Shown here piece after piece: positions 5,099 to 5,261 of a stretch of 5,261 bases of DNA; the stretch's first letter is position 1, and every line of letters begins with the position of its first letter. Source of the stretch: Bacillota bacterium (GTDB lineage Bacteria; Bacillota; Sulfobacillia; JAJZYS01; JAJYTV01); the NCBI GenBank assembly GCA_021810725.1, contig JAJZIE010000187.1, positions 1 to 5,261 on the forward strand, written 5' to 3'. The notes beneath the pieces were generated by a model. That model was not told the DNA's origin, did not search any database, and saw only the letters and a program-made list of their open reading frames with translations. A program made the position numbers and the translations under genes.

Positions 5099-5113
5099 GC
5101 GTTGGCCAAACGC
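5099..5113. repeat. Inverted repeat in the uppP-helicase divergent region
   Basis: GCGTTGGCCAAACGC has 5-bp arms around GGCCA and contains the 8-bp palindrome TTGGCCAA (5102-5109). It is about 36 bases upstream of the helicase ATG, a plausible place for an operator, but no named regulator motif is recognised. Confidence 0.35.
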
Positions 5114-5123
5114 CCGCAGCATA

Positions 5124-5133
5124 GCCTGCAGGC
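5124..5133. repeat. 10-bp palindrome just upstream of the putative helicase -10
   Basis: GCCTGCAGGC is a perfect palindrome two bases before the TATACT element. A repressor bound here would cover the promoter. It does not match known LexA boxes (CTG-N10-CAG, GTTC-N7-GTTC or CGAAC-N4-GTTCG). Confidence 0.35.
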
Positions 5134-5135
5134 CG

Positions 5136-5141
5136 TATACT
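5136..5141 (+). promoter_or_regulatory. Putative -10 element of the helicase gene (possibly leaderless)
   Basis: TATACT differs from TATAAT at one base and ends 7 bases before ATG 5149, so a transcript would begin at or within a base or two of the start codon. No good -35 is seen at 16-18 bases upstream. The nearest Shine-Dalgarno-like AGGG (5142-5145) is only 3 bases from the ATG. Confidence 0.45.
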
Positions 5142-5148
5142 AGGGCAT

Positions 5149-5261
5149 ATGGACAACTACGCTGACCCGAGGCCGACACCGCTCAACGCCGCGCAGCAGG
5201 AGGCCGTGGCGCACGGCGAGGGGCCGCTTCTGATCCTGGCCGGCGCAGGATCCGGCAAGAC
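5149..5261 (+). CDS. UvrD/PcrA/Rep-type DNA helicase, N-terminus (3' end outside window)
   Basis: Only the first 37 full codons are present. They show the start of a superfamily 1 (UvrD-like) ATP-dependent 3'-5' DNA helicase: the Q-motif LNAAQQEAV (12-20), which contacts adenine, then Walker A AGAGSGKT (31-38; the last Thr codon is cut at the edge), which binds ATP phosphates. Such enzymes act in nucleotide excision repair, mismatch repair or replication restart. UvrD, PcrA, Rep and some nuclease-fused helicases share this N-terminus, so no specific gene symbol is justified. ATG 5149 is the only possible start because an in-frame TAG lies at 5122 with no other start codon between. It is transcribed divergently from uppP across about 130 bases. 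Confidence 0.9.
   Translation, partial: MDNYADPRPTPLNAAQQEAVAHGEGPLLILAGAGSGK

Noticed and set aside
5095..5148. LexA/SOS box upstream of the helicase
   Set aside because: Neither palindrome matches the enterobacterial, alphaproteobacterial or Gram-positive LexA consensus.
3909..5156. Minus-strand frame of 415 codons overlapping uppP and the helicase start
   Set aside because: Arg/Pro-rich out-of-frame translation covering uppP and a promoter region; no recognisable domain.

Overview
The window comes from a bacterium with very high G+C (about 70% by eye; not computed). Codons end mostly in G or C, genes are tightly packed, and Shine-Dalgarno sequences are clear at several starts. The gene set is ordinary for a Gram-negative or deeply branching high-GC lineage. 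Rokubacteria/Methylomirabilota, Deltaproteobacteria-grade groups and Alphaproteobacteria are all possible, and I cannot settle the taxonomy from this stretch. I see no mobile element, CRISPR array, tRNA or rRNA.

Left part (1-1517, plus strand): the end of a fatty-acid beta-oxidation operon. It holds the C-terminal part of a 3-hydroxyacyl-CoA dehydrogenase (cut by the window edge), a free-standing 102-residue protein matching the second C-terminal dehydrogenase domain of FadB-type enzymes, and a 255-residue enoyl-CoA hydratase that starts at a TTG inside the end of the previous gene. Together they resemble a FadB-type multifunctional enzyme distributed over separate polypeptides. A strong GC-rich hairpin at 1529-1556 separates this operon from the convergent genes that follow.

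Middle part (1563-4006, minus strand): two tandem paralogues of a secreted cysteine-hydrolase family (Amidase_6-like). Each has a signal peptide, an N-terminal helper domain and a GDC...H...D catalytic domain. The catalytic domains align without gaps at about 61% identity. The upstream gene ends in an ATGA overlap with the downstream one, so the pair is probably translationally coupled.

Right part (4127-5261): uppP, an undecaprenyl-diphosphate phosphatase, on the minus strand upstream of the amidase pair and separated from it by a perfect 13-bp hairpin. Divergent from it is the start of a UvrD/PcrA/Rep-type helicase, truncated by the window end just after the Walker A lysine. The uppP start is ambiguous: an ATG gives a 20-residue N-terminal extension, while a CTG behind a strong Shine-Dalgarno matches where the family normally begins. 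The helicase has a good -10 element 7 bases before its ATG and may be leaderless.

I see no strong sign of a wholly new system. The most unusual parts are the coupled pair of secreted amidase-like paralogues next to uppP, the split beta-oxidation enzyme, and the two unusual starts at the right end.
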